Source: Pseudomonas fluorescens (GTDB lineage Bacteria > Pseudomonadota > Gammaproteobacteria > Pseudomonadales > Pseudomonadaceae). Taken from it: a stretch of DNA of 64,000 nucleotides. The stretch's first letter is position 1; each line of letters opens with the position of its first letter. The DNA lies in assembly GCF_018614655.1 (NCBI RefSeq), contig NZ_JAGGOG010000016.1:124001-188000 (forward strand), given 5' to 3'. Below are positions 26,627-36,040 of the stretch, in pieces. Below the pieces are notes generated by a model. The model was not told the DNA's origin. It was given only the letters and a program-made list of their open reading frames with translations, and searched no databases. Position numbers and translations under genes: made by a program.

Positions 26627-27526
26627 ATGAACCTTTCCCTGTATTTACTTACCGTGCTGATCTGGGGCACCACCTGGATTGCCCTCAAGCTGCAATTGGG
26701 CGTGGTGGCGATTCCCGTGTCGATCGTCTATCGCTTCGGCCTGGCAGCGCTGGTGTTGTTTGTGCTGCTGCTGGTCAGCCGCAAGCTGCAGGTGATGAAC
26801 CGTCGTGGGCATCTGATCTGTCTGGCCCAGGGCTTGTGCCTGTTCTGCGTCAACTTCATGTGCTTCCTGACCGCCAGCCAATGGATCCCCAGCGGTCTGG
26901 TGGCGGTGGTGTTCTCCACGGCAACCTTGTGGAACGCCCTGAACGCGCGGGTATTCTTTGGCCAGAAAGTCGCCCGCAACGTATTGATGGGCGGCGGCCT
27001 TGGGTTGTTGGGCTTGGGGCTGCTGTTCTGGCCGGAGTTGGCCGGGCACACCACCAGCCCGCAGACGTTGCTCGGCCTGGGGTTGGCGCTGCTGGGGACG
27101 ATGTGTTTCTCGGCGGGCAATATGTTGTCGAGCCTGCAACAGAAAGCCGGACTCAAGCCGCTGACCACCAATGCCTGGGGCATGGCTTATGGCGCGTCGA
27201 TGCTGGCGCTGTACTGCGTGTTCCAGGGGATTCCTTTCAACATGGAGTGGAACACCCGTTATATCGGCTCGCTGCTGTACCTGGTGATCCCGGGTTCGGT
27301 GATCGGGTTTACGGCGTACCTGACGCTGGTGGGGCGTATGGGGCCAGAGCGTGCGGCGTATTGCACGGTGCTGTTCCCGGTGGTGGCGCTGAACGTCTCG
27401 GCCTTTGCCGAAGGTTATCAATGGACGGCGCCGGCGTTGGCGGGATTGGTGCTGGTGATGTTGGGGAACGTGCTGGTGTTTCGTAAGCCCAAACCGGTGG
27501 TTGTTGGGGCTCGAACCCTGGCATGA
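26627..27526 (+). CDS. EamA/DMT family transporter
   Basis: A 299-residue inner-membrane protein with ten predicted segments in two EamA repeats. The first begins LYLLTVLIWGTTWIALKLQ and the second GLGLALLGTMCFSAGNMLSS. Such proteins export amino acids or related metabolites; the substrate is unknown. GGAG lies seven bases before the ATG. Paired with the divergent AraC regulator. A family-A REPIN starts two bases after the stop. Confidence 0.88.
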   Translation: MNLSLYLLTVLIWGTTWIALKLQLGVVAIPVSIVYRFGLAALVLFVLLLVSRKLQVMNRRGHLICLAQGLCLFCVNFMCFLTASQWIPSGLVAVVFSTATLWNALNARVFFGQKVARNVLMGGGLGLLGLGLLFWPELAGHTTSPQTLLGLGLALLGTMCFSAGNMLSSLQQKAGLKPLTTNAWGMAYGASMLALYCVFQGIPFNMEWNTRYIGSLLYLVIPGSVIGFTAYLTLVGRMGPERAAYCTVLFPVVALNVSAFAEGYQWTAPALAGLVLVMLGNVLVFRKPKPVVVGARTLA

Positions 27527-27527
27527 C

Positions 27528-27645
27528 CTGTAGCCGCTGCCGAGGTACGAGGCAGCGATGGGTTTGGTGCGGCATTCCGACGAAGCGACCCCAAGGGCGA
27601 TCCTGCGGACACGCATCGCAGCCTCGTACCTCGGCAGCGGCTACA
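27528..27645. repeat. REPIN, family A
   Basis: TGTAGCCGCTGCCGAGGTAC at 27530 and its inversion ending at 27645; one base differs between arms (AGGCAGCG against CGCAGCCT). It separates the converging EamA and norR genes, overlapping neither. Confidence 0.9.
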
Positions 27646-27648
27646 GGG

Positions 27649-29196
27649 CTATTTCATTCCCAATCGCTTGGCCATCCGCCCCAGGTTCGCTCGGTCCAGT
27701 CCCAGCTCCCGGGCGGCGTTGGCCCAATTGTGTTGGTGCCGTTCCAGGCAATCGCTGATCACCTGGCGCTGATAGTTTTCGGTGGCCAGGCGTAGATCGC
27801 CTGTCACCTCTGGCAAGGCCGCAACCGGTTGCTCTTCGAGCTGCGGCGCCGAGACGTTCGGTAAGTCCAGGTCCTGTGCACTCAGGCTGAGAATCTTCGG
27901 CCGCTCCCGGCAATTGCCCAGGGCTTTCAAGGCGCTGCGGCCGATCAGGTGTTCCAGTTCGCGCACGTTGCCCGGCCAGGCATATGCCAGCAAGGCCGCC
28001 TGGGCGTCGCTGGTCAGGCGCAGGCTGCCCAGGCCCATGCGTGACCGGTTCTGTTCAAGGAAGAATCCGGCGAGCAGCAGCACATCGCGACCACGCTCGC
28101 GCAGGGCCGGGACTTGCAACGGGTACACACTCAAGCGGTGGTAGAAGTCGGCGCGATAACGCCCGTTGCGCACTTCCTCGGCCAGGTCGCGGTTGGTGGC
28201 GGCAATCAGGCGCACATCCACTTGATGCTCCTGATCCGAACCCAGGCGCTGCAACTGCCCGCTTTGCAGCACCCGCAACAGCTTGGCCTGGACACTGAGC
28301 GACAACTCGCCCACTTCGTCGAGAAACAGCGTGCCGCCATTGGCCAGTTCGAACTTGCCCCGGCGCTCATTCAGCGCGCCGGTAAAGGCACCGCGCACAT
28401 GGCCGAACAGTTCGCTTTCCACCAGGGTTTCCGGCAGCGCCGCGCAGTTGAGGCTGATCAGCGGTTTCTCGGCCCGCGGCGAGGCGGCGTGGATGGCCTG
28501 GGCCACCAGCTCCTTGCCGACGCCGGTTTCGCCGGTGATTAATACCGTCAGATCGCTGCCGCCCACCAGCTTGATCTCCTCCATCAAGCGCTTGTGGCTT
28601 TTGCTCTGGCCGATCATTTCCTTGTGCTGCTGGCCGCTGGCCTGGCGGTAGATCTCGGCGCGCTGGTGTTCGTCTTCGGCACGGATGGACAAGCGTTCGA
28701 TGCGCTCGGCGGCATTGACCGTGGCCGCGGCGAGGCTGGCGAAGGCTTGCAGGGCATCCAGCTCGACCCGTTCAAAACGCTCGATGTCGAGGGCGTCGAG
28801 GGTCAGCAGGCCCCAAGGGCGGTCGTCGACAAACAGCGGGCAGCCCATGCAGTCGTGGACTTCCAAGTGACCGTGCAGGCCATCCACCAGGCCGTCGTAG
28901 GGGTCGGGCAGTTTGCTGTCACTGTCAAAGCGGGTAGGGCCAGGGCTGCTGAGCAGCACCTCGAAGCGCGGGTGTTCGCTGATCTTGAAGCGCCGCCCGA
29001 GGGTATCGGCGCTCAAGCCATCCACTGCCAGGGGCACCAGCCATTCACCGTCCAGGCGCAGCAACGCGGCGGCGTCGCACGGCAGTAGGGCGCGCATGGC
29101 CTGGAGCAAGCGTCGATAGCGTTCGCCTTCGGGCAGTTCGCGGGACAGGTCGGCGACCAGGGGCAGCAGGGTGGTGAGCAGCGATTGTGCAGTCAT
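27649..29196 (-). CDS. norR: NorR/FhpR nitric-oxide-responsive sigma54 activator
   Basis: A 515-residue bacterial enhancer-binding protein. It has an N-terminal GAF sensor (residues 20-175), a linker, a central AAA+ domain (about 190-420) with Walker A GETGVGKE, the sigma54-contact loop GAFTGA and the sensor motif FLDEVGEL, and a C-terminal Fis-type HTH (NWANAARELGLDRANLGRM). In related bacteria the GAF iron centre senses NO and the protein activates a divergent NO-detoxifying gene with sigma54; the arrangement here is the same. Confidence 0.93.
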   Translation of the reverse strand: MTAQSLLTTLLPLVADLSRELPEGERYRRLLQAMRALLPCDAAALLRLDGEWLVPLAVDGLSADTLGRRFKISEHPRFEVLLSSPGPTRFDSDSKLPDPYDGLVDGLHGHLEVHDCMGCPLFVDDRPWGLLTLDALDIERFERVELDALQAFASLAAATVNAAERIERLSIRAEDEHQRAEIYRQASGQQHKEMIGQSKSHKRLMEEIKLVGGSDLTVLITGETGVGKELVAQAIHAASPRAEKPLISLNCAALPETLVESELFGHVRGAFTGALNERRGKFELANGGTLFLDEVGELSLSVQAKLLRVLQSGQLQRLGSDQEHQVDVRLIAATNRDLAEEVRNGRYRADFYHRLSVYPLQVPALRERGRDVLLLAGFFLEQNRSRMGLGSLRLTSDAQAALLAYAWPGNVRELEHLIGRSALKALGNCRERPKILSLSAQDLDLPNVSAPQLEEQPVAALPEVTGDLRLATENYQRQVISDCLERHQHNWANAARELGLDRANLGRMAKRLGMK

Positions 29197-29247
29197 AATG
29201 ACTCCTTGTAGTCATACTGACTATAGTGTGTAGGAAGTCATACTGAC
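29192..29247. promoter_or_regulatory. Three NorR binding boxes (GT-N7-AC)
   Basis: GTCATAATGAC at 29192-29202, GTCATACTGAC at 29211-29221 and GTCATACTGAC at 29237-29247 each fit the NorR enhancer consensus GT-(N7)-AC with inverted symmetry. The first overlaps the norR start codon. Three boxes upstream of a -24/-12 promoter is the arrangement known for norVW in E. coli. Confidence 0.88.
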
Positions 29248-29288
29248 TACAAATAATTTAAGTCATTGATTTATAACTGATTATAAGT

Positions 29289-29304
29289 TGGCACGAATAC
29301 TGAG
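29289..29304 (+). promoter_or_regulatory. Sigma54 (-24/-12) promoter of hmp
   Basis: TGGCACG at 29289 gives the -24 element; at the required spacing TGAG stands for the -12 element (GA in place of the usual GC). It lies 40-55 bases before the hmp start and 40-100 bases from the NorR boxes, consistent with enhancer-driven transcription. Confidence 0.65.
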
Positions 29305-29343
29305 TAACAAAGGGTAATCAGTAAGAAGACTCAGGAGTCTGCC

Positions 29344-30525
29344 ATGCTTAGTGCCCAAGACCGTGCCATCGTCAAATCCACCGTGCCCCTGCTGGAAAGT
29401 GGCGGCGAAGCCCTGATCACCCATTTCTACCGCATGATGCTGTCCGAGTACCCGGAAGTTCGCCCGCTGTTCAACCAGGCACACCAGGCCAGCGGCGACC
29501 AGCCCCGGGCCTTGGCCAACGGCGTGCTGATGTACGCCCGCCACATCGACCAGTTGGACCAGTTGGGCGACTTGGTGGCGAAGATCATCAACAAGCATGT
29601 GGCCCTGCAGATCCTGCCGGAGCATTACCCTATTGTCGGTACCTGCCTGCTGCGGGCAATTTCCGAAGTATTGGGCAGCGAGATTGCCACGCCTGAAGTG
29701 ATGAGTGCCTGGGGCGCCGCGTATGGCCAACTGGCCGATATCCTGATCGGGGCCGAAGCCGCCATCTACGACGAGAAAGCCCAGGCGCCGGGCGGCTGGC
29801 GCGGTGCGCGGTCGTTTACCTTGGTCAAACGTGTGGAGGAGAGCAGTGAAATCATCTCTTTCTACTTCGAACCTGTGGATAAAGGCCCGATCCTGGCGGC
29901 TGAACCTGGCCAGTATATCGGTATGAAATTGCTGCTCGATGGCGAGGAAGTGCGCCGCAACTATTCACTGTCGGCGCTTAGCGACAAGGGGCAGTACCGC
30001 ATCAGCGTCAAGCGTGAAGACGGTGGACGGGCGTCCAACTACCTGCATGATCAGTTTCAGGTCGGTGCAACTATTGACCTGTTCCCGCCATCGGGCGAGT
30101 TCACCCTGGTGGCCAGCGACAAGCCGCTGGTGTTGATCAGCGGTGGTGTTGGCATCACCCCAACCCTGCCGATGCTGGAAGCGGCGCTGGCCACCGAGCG
30201 TACGGTGCACTTTATCCACTGCGCCCGTAACGGTGAGGTGCATGCGTTCCGTGATTGGGTGGACGCCCTCGCTGCGCGTCATCCGCAGCTCAAGCGCTTC
30301 TATTGCTATGCCGAAGACGATGGCGTGAGCCCGGCGGCGGACAAGGTGGGGATGCTGAGCGAGGAGCAACTGGCGGCGTGGTTGCCTGAGCAGCGGGACG
30401 TGGATGCGTACTTCCTGGGACCTAAAGGGTTTATGGCGGCGATGAAGCGTCACCTCAAAGCTCTGGGTGTGCCGGAGAAGCAGAGCCGGTATGAGTTCTT
30501 TGGGCCGGCGGCGGCGTTGGAATAA
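29344..30525 (+). CDS. hmp: Flavohaemoprotein, nitric oxide dioxygenase
   Basis: A 393-residue cytoplasmic enzyme converting NO and O2 to nitrate with NAD(P)H. Residues 1-140 form the globin: Tyr29 and Gln53 in the distal pocket and His85 as proximal ligand, all at the positions seen in E. coli Hmp. Residues 150-260 form the FAD domain (RRNYSLSALS) and 265-393 the NAD domain (LVLISGGVGITPTLPML). The neighbouring NorR system indicates induction by NO. In P. aeruginosa the orthologous pair is called fhp/fhpR. Confidence 0.95.
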   Translation: MLSAQDRAIVKSTVPLLESGGEALITHFYRMMLSEYPEVRPLFNQAHQASGDQPRALANGVLMYARHIDQLDQLGDLVAKIINKHVALQILPEHYPIVGTCLLRAISEVLGSEIATPEVMSAWGAAYGQLADILIGAEAAIYDEKAQAPGGWRGARSFTLVKRVEESSEIISFYFEPVDKGPILAAEPGQYIGMKLLLDGEEVRRNYSLSALSDKGQYRISVKREDGGRASNYLHDQFQVGATIDLFPPSGEFTLVASDKPLVLISGGVGITPTLPMLEAALATERTVHFIHCARNGEVHAFRDWVDALAARHPQLKRFYCYAEDDGVSPAADKVGMLSEEQLAAWLPEQRDVDAYFLGPKGFMAAMKRHLKALGVPEKQSRYEFFGPAAALE

Positions 30526-30550
30526 ATCACTAGGACCCACATGGTCGAAT

Positions 30551-30660
30551 AGGTGGGAGCGGGCTTGTGTGGGAGCGGGCTTGCTCGCGAAGGCGGTGGT
30601 TCAGTCCCAGAAGGATTGACTGATACACCGTCTTCGCGAGCAAACCCGCTCCCACATTCT
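30551..30660. repeat. REPIN, family B, preceded by an extra half arm
   Basis: A full unit runs from TGTGGGAGCGGGCTTGCTCG at 30568 to the inverted arm ending near 30657. A truncated direct copy of the outer arm (GGTGGGAGCGGGCTTG, 30551-30567) is fused in front of it. Confidence 0.88.
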
Positions 30661-30795
30661 GTTCCTCATTGCCTGGGATTAATCCGCCGTTAACCCTTCT
30701 GTTTAACGCTTGTGACGCCAACTGCTCAACGTTCACGCGCGGCGTGTAAACTTGCGGCCATTGGCAGCAACCATTATTGGCAAAGGGATACGGGG

Positions 30796-31302
30796 ATGAG
30801 TAACGACATGCGTTTGGGACGGGAACGACGCTTTCTGGTGCTGCTGGGCATTATCTGCCTGGCGCTGATCGGCGGGGCGCTGTACATGCAAGTGGTGCTG
30901 GGCGAGGCGCCGTGCCCGCTGTGTATCTTGCAACGCTATGCCTTGCTGCTGATCGCAGTTTTCGCGTTCATCGGCGCCGCCATGCGCACCCGGGGCGGCG
31001 TCACGCTGTTTGAAGGGCTGGTAGTGCTCAGTGCCTTGGGTGGCGTGGCCGCGGCGGGCCATCATGTGTACACCCAGTTCTACCCCCAGGTCAGCTGTGG
31101 TATCGATGTGCTGCAGCCGATTGTCGATGATCTGCCCCTGGCCAAGGTGTTTCCCCTGGGTTTTCAGGTGGATGGTTTCTGCAGCACGCCTTACCCACCG
31201 ATCCTCGGCCTGTCCCTGGCCCAATGGGCGCTGGTGGCCTTTGTGCTGACGGTGATCCTGGTACCGCTGGGCATTTACCGCAATCGCCAGAACAAAGCCT
31301 GA
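30796..31302 (+). CDS. dsbB: Disulfide bond formation protein DsbB
   Basis: A 168-residue inner-membrane protein with four transmembrane segments that re-oxidises DsbA and passes electrons to quinone. The first periplasmic loop holds the redox pair in APCPLC, the second holds the pair in SCGIDV and GFCSTP. The ATG at 30796 has a GGGATACGGGG ribosome-binding region. It lies upstream of the quinol oxidase operon but is separated by a strong terminator. Confidence 0.92.
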   Translation: MSNDMRLGRERRFLVLLGIICLALIGGALYMQVVLGEAPCPLCILQRYALLLIAVFAFIGAAMRTRGGVTLFEGLVVLSALGGVAAAGHHVYTQFYPQVSCGIDVLQPIVDDLPLAKVFPLGFQVDGFCSTPYPPILGLSLAQWALVAFVLTVILVPLGIYRNRQNKA

Positions 31303-31315
31303 GCCGTAAACAATC

Positions 31316-31360
31316 AAACGCCCCGGCCTTCCTTATAAAGAAGGCCGGGGCGTTTTTGTT
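31316..31360 (+). terminator. Rho-independent terminator of dsbB
   Basis: AACGCCCCGGCCTTC pairs with GAAGGCCGGGGCGTT across an eight-base loop and is followed by a T-rich run, 14 bases after the dsbB stop. Confidence 0.93.
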
Positions 31361-32100
31361 TGTAGGCATTTTGTGAAGGGACCGTGATGCGGGGCAAGTT
31401 TGGGTGCGCGCAGTGTGCGACATGTTGTCACAGTGGAGATGTCGCAGGAGGTTTCCCACCCCTTAGGCAGCTAAGTAAATTTGCATCCGCGCGAGAATTC
31501 TGGCTGTCAGTTCATCGTTTGAGCAATGCCACGAGCCACAGGCTGTCCATGACATTGGCTGATGTCTGAATGCCTTGTTTTTAGGGGGCTTGGATGCGTT
31601 TCCTAATCCCTTACGAGGTGTAGGGGCTGTGGCGTAATGCCCTATAACACGGCACTTTTTGGGGTTTTTGTTGAGAATCAAACGCGATACGATCGCGCAC
31701 CTTTGCAATAATGGTGAAGGATTATTGCTGGAAACGATAAAAATTATTTCTGGATAAGACATGGTTTCTACATCCTTACCTATCTACAATCGCCCGCACT
31801 GAATGTCCGGTGCTGCTCATCCCATGAGTTTCAGGGCGGTCGAGAGGCGCAGGAACTGCTTCATGCGACCCCCAGGTGCCGGCAGCCTTCAACTATCCGC
31901 ACCAAATGGAATTGGTCTGTAACAAGGCCTTTGACCCACGAATTCGAATAAGAACTTCCCGCTAACCCGGACGTGTCGATCGCGCATAGCGTGACGAGCG
32001 GGCCCTTATTCAATCGAAGAGAAATGCCAACCCTTGGCAGGGTGAAGTGTTGGCGATCAAAACCCAACTGCATTGCGCAAGCTGCTTTAGAGGTCGTGAG
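31361..32100 (+). other. Long gene-poor leader/promoter region upstream of cyoA
   Basis: About 740 bases hold no open frame with coding character. Short dyads are present (GCGATACGATCGCGC around 31684, CGACATGTTGTC around 31418). An AATAAGAA motif at 31947-31954 resembles Hfq/Crc target sequences but lies 150 bases before the cyoA start. A long regulatory region or untranslated leader is inferred; no specific site is proven. Confidence 0.4.
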
Positions 32101-33042
32101 ATGAGTAAAAACAGGTACCCCCGATTACTAGGCTTTTTGCCGCTGCTCGGCATGTTTTTAATGCTGGGAGGCTGCAAGTGGACCTTGCTGGACCCAAAAG
32201 GACAGGTCGGTCTGGATCAACGAAACCTGATCATCACTGCCACCCTGCTGATGCTGTTGGTCGTGGTGCCCGTGATCATCATGACGTTCGCGTTCGCCTG
32301 GAAATACCGCGCGTCCAACACCAAGGCGACCTACGCGCCGAAGTGGTCGCACTCCACCAAGATCGAAATCGCGGTGTGGCTGGTCCCGGTACTCATCATC
32401 ATCGCCCTGGGTTACATCACCTATAAGTCGACCCACGAGCTGGACCCTTACCGTCCGCTGGACTCCGACGTCAAGCCGATCAACATCGAAGTGGTCGCGC
32501 TGGACTGGAAGTGGCTGTTCATCTACCCGGACCTGGGTATCGCCACGGTCAACGAGATCCAGTTCCCGGAAAACACCCCGCTTAACTTCCGGATCACCTC
32601 CGACGCCGTGATGAACTCGTTCTTCATCCCTGCGCTCGGCGGCCAGATCTACGCGATGGCAGGCATGCAGACCCGCCTGCACTTGATCGCGAACGAAAAA
32701 GCTGAAATGGAAGGCATCTCCGCCAACTACAGCGGTGCTGGCTTCACCGGCATGAAATTCAAAGCGATCTCGACGAGCCAGGAAGACTTCAACGCCTGGG
32801 TAGCCGAAGTCAAGGCCGCACCTAAACAGCTTGATCAAGCTGAATACGAAGCCCTTGCCAAACCAAGCCAAAACAACCCAGTCGCCCTGTACTCCACGTA
32901 CGAGCCGGACCTGTTTCAGAAAATCGTCGACAAGTACGAAGGTATGAAGCCAGGCAAGCCGGTCAAGCACGAGAAGAAAGAAGTGGCCGCGGTTGAAGGT
33001 TCTGACACGGGCTCGCATTCAACTGCTGGGGCAGAGGAGTAA
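32101..33042 (+). CDS. cyoA: Cytochrome bo3 ubiquinol oxidase subunit II
   Basis: A 313-residue lipoprotein subunit of the proton-pumping quinol oxidase. The signal ends in a lipobox (MLGGC, Cys25), two membrane helices follow (about 42-65 and 88-108), then the periplasmic cupredoxin-like domain (ALDWKWLFIYPDLGIATVNE). The CuA ligands of cytochrome c oxidases are absent, as expected for a quinol oxidase. First gene of cyoABCDE; GAGG lies 8-11 bases before the ATG. Confidence 0.95.
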   Translation: MSKNRYPRLLGFLPLLGMFLMLGGCKWTLLDPKGQVGLDQRNLIITATLLMLLVVVPVIIMTFAFAWKYRASNTKATYAPKWSHSTKIEIAVWLVPVLIIIALGYITYKSTHELDPYRPLDSDVKPINIEVVALDWKWLFIYPDLGIATVNEIQFPENTPLNFRITSDAVMNSFFIPALGGQIYAMAGMQTRLHLIANEKAEMEGISANYSGAGFTGMKFKAISTSQEDFNAWVAEVKAAPKQLDQAEYEALAKPSQNNPVALYSTYEPDLFQKIVDKYEGMKPGKPVKHEKKEVAAVEGSDTGSHSTAGAEE

Positions 33043-33045
33043 ACG

Positions 33046-35064
33046 ATGTTTGGTAAATTAAGTTGGGATGCGGTCCCGTTCCACGAGCCGATCGTGATGG
33101 TGACCATCGCCATGATCGCGCTGGGTGGTCTGGCACTGTTTGCAGGTATCACTTACTTCAAGAAGTGGACCTACCTGTGGACCGAGTGGCTGACTTCCGT
33201 CGACCACAAGAAAATCGGCGTCATGTACGTCATCGTTGCCATGGTCATGCTGCTGCGTGGTTTTGCCGACGCCATCATGATGCGTACCCAGTTGGCTATG
33301 GCCACCGAAGGTTCGCCTGGCTACCTGCCACCTGAACACTATGACCAGATCTTCACCGCCCACGGTGTGATCATGATCATCTTCATGGCGATGCCTTTCT
33401 TCACCGGCCTGATGAACCTTGCCTTGCCGCTGCAGATTGGTGCGCGTGACGTTGCCTACCCGTTCCTGAACTCCCTGAGCTTCTGGCTGCTGGTATCCGG
33501 CGTGGTGCTGATCAACCTGTCCCTGGGCGTCGGCGAATTCGCCAAGACCGGTTGGGTTGCGTATCCGCCATTGTCGGGCCTGCAATACAGTCCGGGCGTG
33601 GGTGTGGACTACTACATCTGGGCGCTACAGCTATCAGGACTCGGGACGACATTGACGGGGGTCAACTTCCTGGCCACCGTCTTGAAAATGCGCGCCCCTG
33701 GCATGAAGCTGATGGACATGCCGATCTTCACCTGGACCTGCACCTGGGCCAACGTACTGATCGTTGCTTCGTTCCCGATTCTGGCTGCAACCATGGCGTT
33801 GCTGTCGCTTGACCGTTACCTGGATTTCCACATTTTCACCAATGAACTTGGTGGCAATCCAATGATGTACGTGAACCTGTTCTGGGCATGGGGTCACCCT
33901 GAGGTGTACATCCTGATCCTGCCAGCGTTCGGTATCTTCTCTGAAGTGATCTCGACCTTCTCCGGCAAGCGCCTGTTCGGTCACCACTCGATGATCTACG
34001 CCTCGGGCGCGATCTCGGTGCTGGGCTTCATGGTTTGGCTGCACCACTTCTTCACCATGGGTTCGGGGGCCAGCGTCAACGCGTTCTTCGGACTGGCGAC
34101 GATGCTGATTTCGATCCCGACGGGGGTGAAGCTATTTAACTGGCTATTCACCATTTACCACGGCCGTTTGCGCATCACCAGCCAGGTTCTGTGGACCCTG
34201 GGCTTCATGGTGACCTTCGCCATCGGCGGCATGACCGGCGTACTGCTGGCCATCCCGGGTGCTGACTTCGTGTTGCACAACAGCCTGTTCGTGATCGCTC
34301 ACTTCCACAACGTGATCATCGGCGGCGCGGTATTCGGCTACATCGCAGGTTTCAGCTTCTACTTCCCGAAAGCGTTCGGCTTCAAGCTGCACGAAGGCTG
34401 GGGCAAGGCTGCATTCTGGTTCTGGATCTCGGGCTTCTTCGTCGCGTTCATGCCGCTCTATGCACTGGGCTTCATGGGCATGACCCGTCGTCTGAACGCC
34501 ACCACCAACCCTGAGTGGGTGCCGTACCTGTACGTCGCCATGTTCGGTGCGGTGATGATTGCTGTCGGTATCGCCTGCCAGTTGATTCAGCTGTATGTCA
34601 GCGTGCGTGATCGCAAGCAGAACATGTGCGAATCCGGCGACCCATGGAATGCACACACCCTGGAATGGTCGACCTCCTCGCCACCTCCGTTCTACAACTT
34701 CGCTGTGTTGCCCAAAGCCAACAGCATCGATCCGTTCACTGAAGCCAAGGAAGATGGTACTGCGTACCAGAAGCCGGCTCACTACGAACCGATCCACATG
34801 CCGAACAACACCGCCACTGGCGTGGTGATGGGCGCGCTGTTGACCGTGTTCGGTTTCGCGATGATCTGGCACATCTGGTGGCTGGCCATCGTTAGTCTGG
34901 TGGGTACCATCGGTTACTTCGTCGTCCACGCTGCCCGTGACGATCAAGGCTACATGGTGCCGGTCGACGTGATCGAACGCATCGAAGCCGAGCAACACGC
35001 TCGCCTGGTAGCCGAGAAGAAGATCCCGGCCAACCGTGTTGAAACCTCGTTGGAACAGGCTTAA
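33046..35064 (+). CDS. cyoB: Cytochrome bo3 ubiquinol oxidase subunit I
   Basis: A 672-residue catalytic subunit with about 15 membrane helices. All metal ligands are present at E. coli numbering: His106 and His421 for haem b, His284, His333 and His334 for CuB, His419 for haem o; Tyr288 of the WGHPEVY motif is the crosslinked tyrosine. It reduces oxygen to water and pumps protons. Three bases separate it from cyoA. Confidence 0.97.
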   Translation: MFGKLSWDAVPFHEPIVMVTIAMIALGGLALFAGITYFKKWTYLWTEWLTSVDHKKIGVMYVIVAMVMLLRGFADAIMMRTQLAMATEGSPGYLPPEHYDQIFTAHGVIMIIFMAMPFFTGLMNLALPLQIGARDVAYPFLNSLSFWLLVSGVVLINLSLGVGEFAKTGWVAYPPLSGLQYSPGVGVDYYIWALQLSGLGTTLTGVNFLATVLKMRAPGMKLMDMPIFTWTCTWANVLIVASFPILAATMALLSLDRYLDFHIFTNELGGNPMMYVNLFWAWGHPEVYILILPAFGIFSEVISTFSGKRLFGHHSMIYASGAISVLGFMVWLHHFFTMGSGASVNAFFGLATMLISIPTGVKLFNWLFTIYHGRLRITSQVLWTLGFMVTFAIGGMTGVLLAIPGADFVLHNSLFVIAHFHNVIIGGAVFGYIAGFSFYFPKAFGFKLHEGWGKAAFWFWISGFFVAFMPLYALGFMGMTRRLNATTNPEWVPYLYVAMFGAVMIAVGIACQLIQLYVSVRDRKQNMCESGDPWNAHTLEWSTSSPPPFYNFAVLPKANSIDPFTEAKEDGTAYQKPAHYEPIHMPNNTATGVVMGALLTVFGFAMIWHIWWLAIVSLVGTIGYFVVHAARDDQGYMVPVDVIERIEAEQHARLVAEKKIPANRVETSLEQA

Positions 35065-35067
35065 ACC

Positions 35068-35694
35068 ATGTCGAACTTAGTGACCAATGCTGGACACGCC
35101 CATGTCGATGACCATGGGCACGATGACCATCACCACGACTCGGGCCCGATGACCGTCTTCGGTTTCTGGCTCTACCTGATGACCGACTGCATCTTGTTTG
35201 CGTCGATCTTCGCGGTGTACGCGGTACTGGTAAACAACGTAGCGGGTGGCCCGTCGGGCCACGACATCTTCGAACTGCCTTACGTGCTCGGCGAAACCGC
35301 CTTGCTGTTGTTCAGTTCGATCACCTACGGCTTCGCCATGCTGGCGTTCTACCGGGGCAACAAGAAGGGCGTGCTGAGCTGGTTGGCGCTGACCTTCCTG
35401 TTCGGCCTGGGCTTCATCGGCATGGAGATCAACGAGTTCCACCTGCTGATCTCCGAAGGCTACGGCCCTAGCCGCAGCGGCTTCCTGTCGGCGTTCTTCA
35501 CGCTGGTCGGTACCCACGGTCTGCACGTATCTGCCGGTCTGATCTGGATGGCGGTGATGATGTATCAGGTCAACAAGCACGGCCTGACCAACACCAACAA
35601 GACTCGCCTGAGCTGCCTGAGCCTGTTCTGGCACTTCCTGGACGTGGTCTGGATCTGCGTCTTCACCGTTGTTTACTTGATGGGGACCCTGTAA
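35068..35694 (+). CDS. cyoC: Cytochrome bo3 ubiquinol oxidase subunit III
   Basis: A 208-residue membrane subunit with five transmembrane helices after a His/Asp-rich N-terminus (HVDDHGHDDHHHDSG). The family motifs FVGTHGLHV-like (LVGTHGLHVSAGLIWM) and WHFLDVVWICVF are present. It stabilises the oxidase core. Its stop overlaps the cyoD start (TAATG). Confidence 0.95.
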   Translation: MSNLVTNAGHAHVDDHGHDDHHHDSGPMTVFGFWLYLMTDCILFASIFAVYAVLVNNVAGGPSGHDIFELPYVLGETALLLFSSITYGFAMLAFYRGNKKGVLSWLALTFLFGLGFIGMEINEFHLLISEGYGPSRSGFLSAFFTLVGTHGLHVSAGLIWMAVMMYQVNKHGLTNTNKTRLSCLSLFWHFLDVVWICVFTVVYLMGTL

Positions 35695-36029
35695 TGGCTA
35701 ATTCGCACTCCCATGACAGCCATGATGCGAGCCACGGCAGCGTAAAGTCGTACGCCATCGGCTTCATCCTGTCGGTAATCCTGACGTTGATTCCGTTCGG
35801 TCTGGTGATGTACCCGACTCTGCCGAAATCCATCACGCTGATGATCGTTCTGGCATTCGCGGTGATTCAGGTTCTGGTTCACCTGGTGTACTTCCTGCAC
35901 CTGGACCGTTCGAAGGCTCAGCGCGATAACGTGATTGCGTTCGTGTTCGCAGGTTTGGTAATCCTCCTGCTGGTTGGCCTGTCGGTATGGATCATGTTCA
36001 GCATCCATACGTTCATGATGGCGAAGTGA
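35694..36029 (+). CDS. cyoD: Cytochrome bo3 ubiquinol oxidase subunit IV
   Basis: A 111-residue subunit with three membrane helices (about 20-38, 46-66 and 80-100), preceded by a His-rich soluble end. LVHLVYFLHLDRS is the family signature. It assists assembly of the CuB site in E. coli. Confidence 0.95.
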   Translation: MANSHSHDSHDASHGSVKSYAIGFILSVILTLIPFGLVMYPTLPKSITLMIVLAFAVIQVLVHLVYFLHLDRSKAQRDNVIAFVFAGLVILLLVGLSVWIMFSIHTFMMAK

Positions 36030-36040
36030 GGTAAGACCCG

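Noticed and set aside
31947..31954. AATAAGAA Hfq/Crc-type motif before cyoA
   Set aside because: It fits the A-rich pattern but lies 150 bases from the start codon, so translational control from it cannot be supported.
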